NCBI GenBank assembly: GCA_005882275.1
Contig: VBAK01000165.1
Location: 1 to 48,967, forward strand
Direction: 5' to 3'
Length of the DNA: 48,967 nucleotides
DNA from: Candidatus Segetimicrobium genomatis
GTDB lineage: Bacteria > Sysuimicrobiota > Sysuimicrobiia > Sysuimicrobiales > Segetimicrobiaceae
Positions 48,171-48,967 of this stretch are shown here, one piece after another. Below the pieces are notes generated by a model. That model was not told where the DNA came from, did not search any database, and worked only from the letters and a program-made list of their open reading frames with translations. How positions within the stretch are numbered: the first letter of the stretch is position 1; each line of letters starts with the position of its first letter. Position numbers and translations under genes: made by a program.

Positions 48171-48967
48171 TCACGACGGGGTCCGGCCGACGATCCGGGT
48201 GCCCGCCCGGCCATCCATGGCCCGGCCCAGCCACTCCGGCGACGTGATGATGACGTCCCGGCCTCCGTTCTCGAGAAACTCGACGGCGGCCCGGATCTTG
48301 GGTCCCATGCTGCCGGGAGGAAACTGCCCGGCGTCCAGGTGCCGCCTCGCCTCGTCCACCGTCAGCAGATCCAGATCGCGCTGCTGCGGCGTGCCGTAAT
48401 TCAACGCGACCTTCGGGACCGACGTGGAGATGACCAGCCGCTCCGCGCCGAGATCCCGCGCCAGGAGGCTGGCGACCAGGTCCTTGTCGACGACCGCCTC
48501 CACCCCGCGGAAGGATCCGTCCGCGCTGCGCGTCACCGGGATCCCGCCCCCGCCCGCCGCGACCACGACGAACCCGCGGTGGACCAGGGCGCGGATCGCG
48601 CGCAGTTCCACGATCCCCAGCGGCCGGGGCGACGGGACCACGCGCCGCCACGACCCCGCATCCTCGGCGACGTTCCATCCCCGCTCCCGCGCCAGCCGCG
48701 CCGCCTCCGCGGCCGGATACCCCAGGCCGACAAACTTCGTCGGATGATCCAGCGCCGGATCGTGGCCGTCGACCACCACCCGGGTCACGATGGCGACCAC
48801 CGCCTTGCCGATCCCGCGGCGGCGGAACTCCTCGGCGAAGGCCTGCTGGATCAGGTACCCGATCGCCCCCTGCGTCTCGGCCCCGAGCACGTCGAGCGGA
48901 GCGGGCGGCACCGCCCGGCCGGCCAGTTCGTTGCGGAGCAGGTTGAGCCCCACCTGCGGGCCGTTCC
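48171..48967 (-). CDS. arcC: Carbamate kinase, 3' part
   Basis: The 5' end lies beyond the window; about 265 residues are visible, starting within NGPQVGLNLLRNEL. Carbamate kinase makes ATP from carbamoyl phosphate in the arginine deiminase or related pathways. Signatures include ETQGAIGYLIQQAF, VVVDGHDPALDHPTKFVG, the nucleotide-site Gly stretch VVAAGGGGIPVT, and AVVDKDLVASLLARDLGAER. The C terminus (SMGPKIRAAVEFLENGG) is also typical. It is followed by the aminotransferase gene on the same strand. No arginine deiminase or ornithine carbamoyltransferase is visible on this side. Confidence 0.93.
   Translation of the reverse strand, partial: NGPQVGLNLLRNELAGRAVPPAPLDVLGAETQGAIGYLIQQAFAEEFRRRGIGKAVVAIVTRVVVDGHDPALDHPTKFVGLGYPAAEAARLARERGWNVAEDAGSWRRVVPSPRPLGIVELRAIRALVHRGFVVVAAGGGGIPVTRSADGSFRGVEAVVDKDLVASLLARDLGAERLVISTSVPKVALNYGTPQQRDLDLLTVDEARRHLDAGQFPPGSMGPKIRAAVEFLENGGRDVIITSPEWLGRAMDGRAGTRIVGRTPS

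Overview
The window is about 49 kb of high-GC bacterial chromosome with dense genes, many 4-base start/stop overlaps and very little mobile DNA. The gene set includes spoVS, csaB next to a DUF5693 protein, an SLH-domain protein, lnt, long-form hpf, secA with its C-terminal zinc motif, and prfB with a programmed frameshift. This points to a deep-branching Terrabacteria-type lineage with an S-layer-like envelope, such as CSP1-3/Sysuimicrobiota, Armatimonadota or Deinococcota relatives. That placement is inference from gene content only; no rRNA gene is present to test it.

Region 1 (1-10.2 kb) is catabolic. It holds the end of a peptide ABC transporter ATPase, an M28-like hydrolase, a two-subunit thiamine-diphosphate E1 dehydrogenase and an M24-like hydrolase. 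Convergent to these is an operon for a sugar or polyol ABC importer (binding protein, two permeases, zinc alcohol dehydrogenase) that lacks its own ATPase. Both peptidase-like enzymes have lost consensus active-site residues. Region 2 (10.4-18.7 kb) holds a DinB-fold protein, an orphan ABC ATPase, an MFS exporter, an RraA-like/thiamine-enzyme pair, an M23 endopeptidase, an SLH protein, an alpha/beta hydrolase and a Tyr/His-rich envelope protein.

Region 3 (18.9-26.2 kb) runs from tRNA-Glu(CTC) to tRNA-Gln(CTG). After an MSOX-type flavoenzyme, an LVIVD-repeat protein and a PrcB-like protein, it becomes accessory in character: a nucleotidyltransferase two-gene module, a DUF899-VOC operon with a palindrome inside its promoter, and a RelE/RHH toxin-antitoxin pair bracketed by a 25-bp direct repeat.

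Region 4 (26.3-43.5 kb) is core machinery, almost all on the minus strand: gltX, a divergent prs paralogue, spoVS, then prfB-LmeA-like-DUF5693-csaB-tagA as one tightly coupled envelope operon, lnt fused to a CPBP membrane-protease domain, secA, a polysaccharide deacetylase, an unknown protein, hpf, a solute-binding lipoprotein and a zinc-ribbon protein. Region 5 (43.7-49 kb) has a secreted unknown, a proline racemase-family enzyme, two DNA-binding proteins, a GGCT-fold protein, an aminotransferase and the 3' part of carbamate kinase.

The least expected structure is a family of about 35-bp sequences (core AAGSCCGATCGAAGCG followed by a purine-rich, ribosome-binding-site-like tail). It occurs as a tandem array before the M28 gene, in the secA leader, at the prs/gltX junction, and inside the first codons of two unrelated genes.
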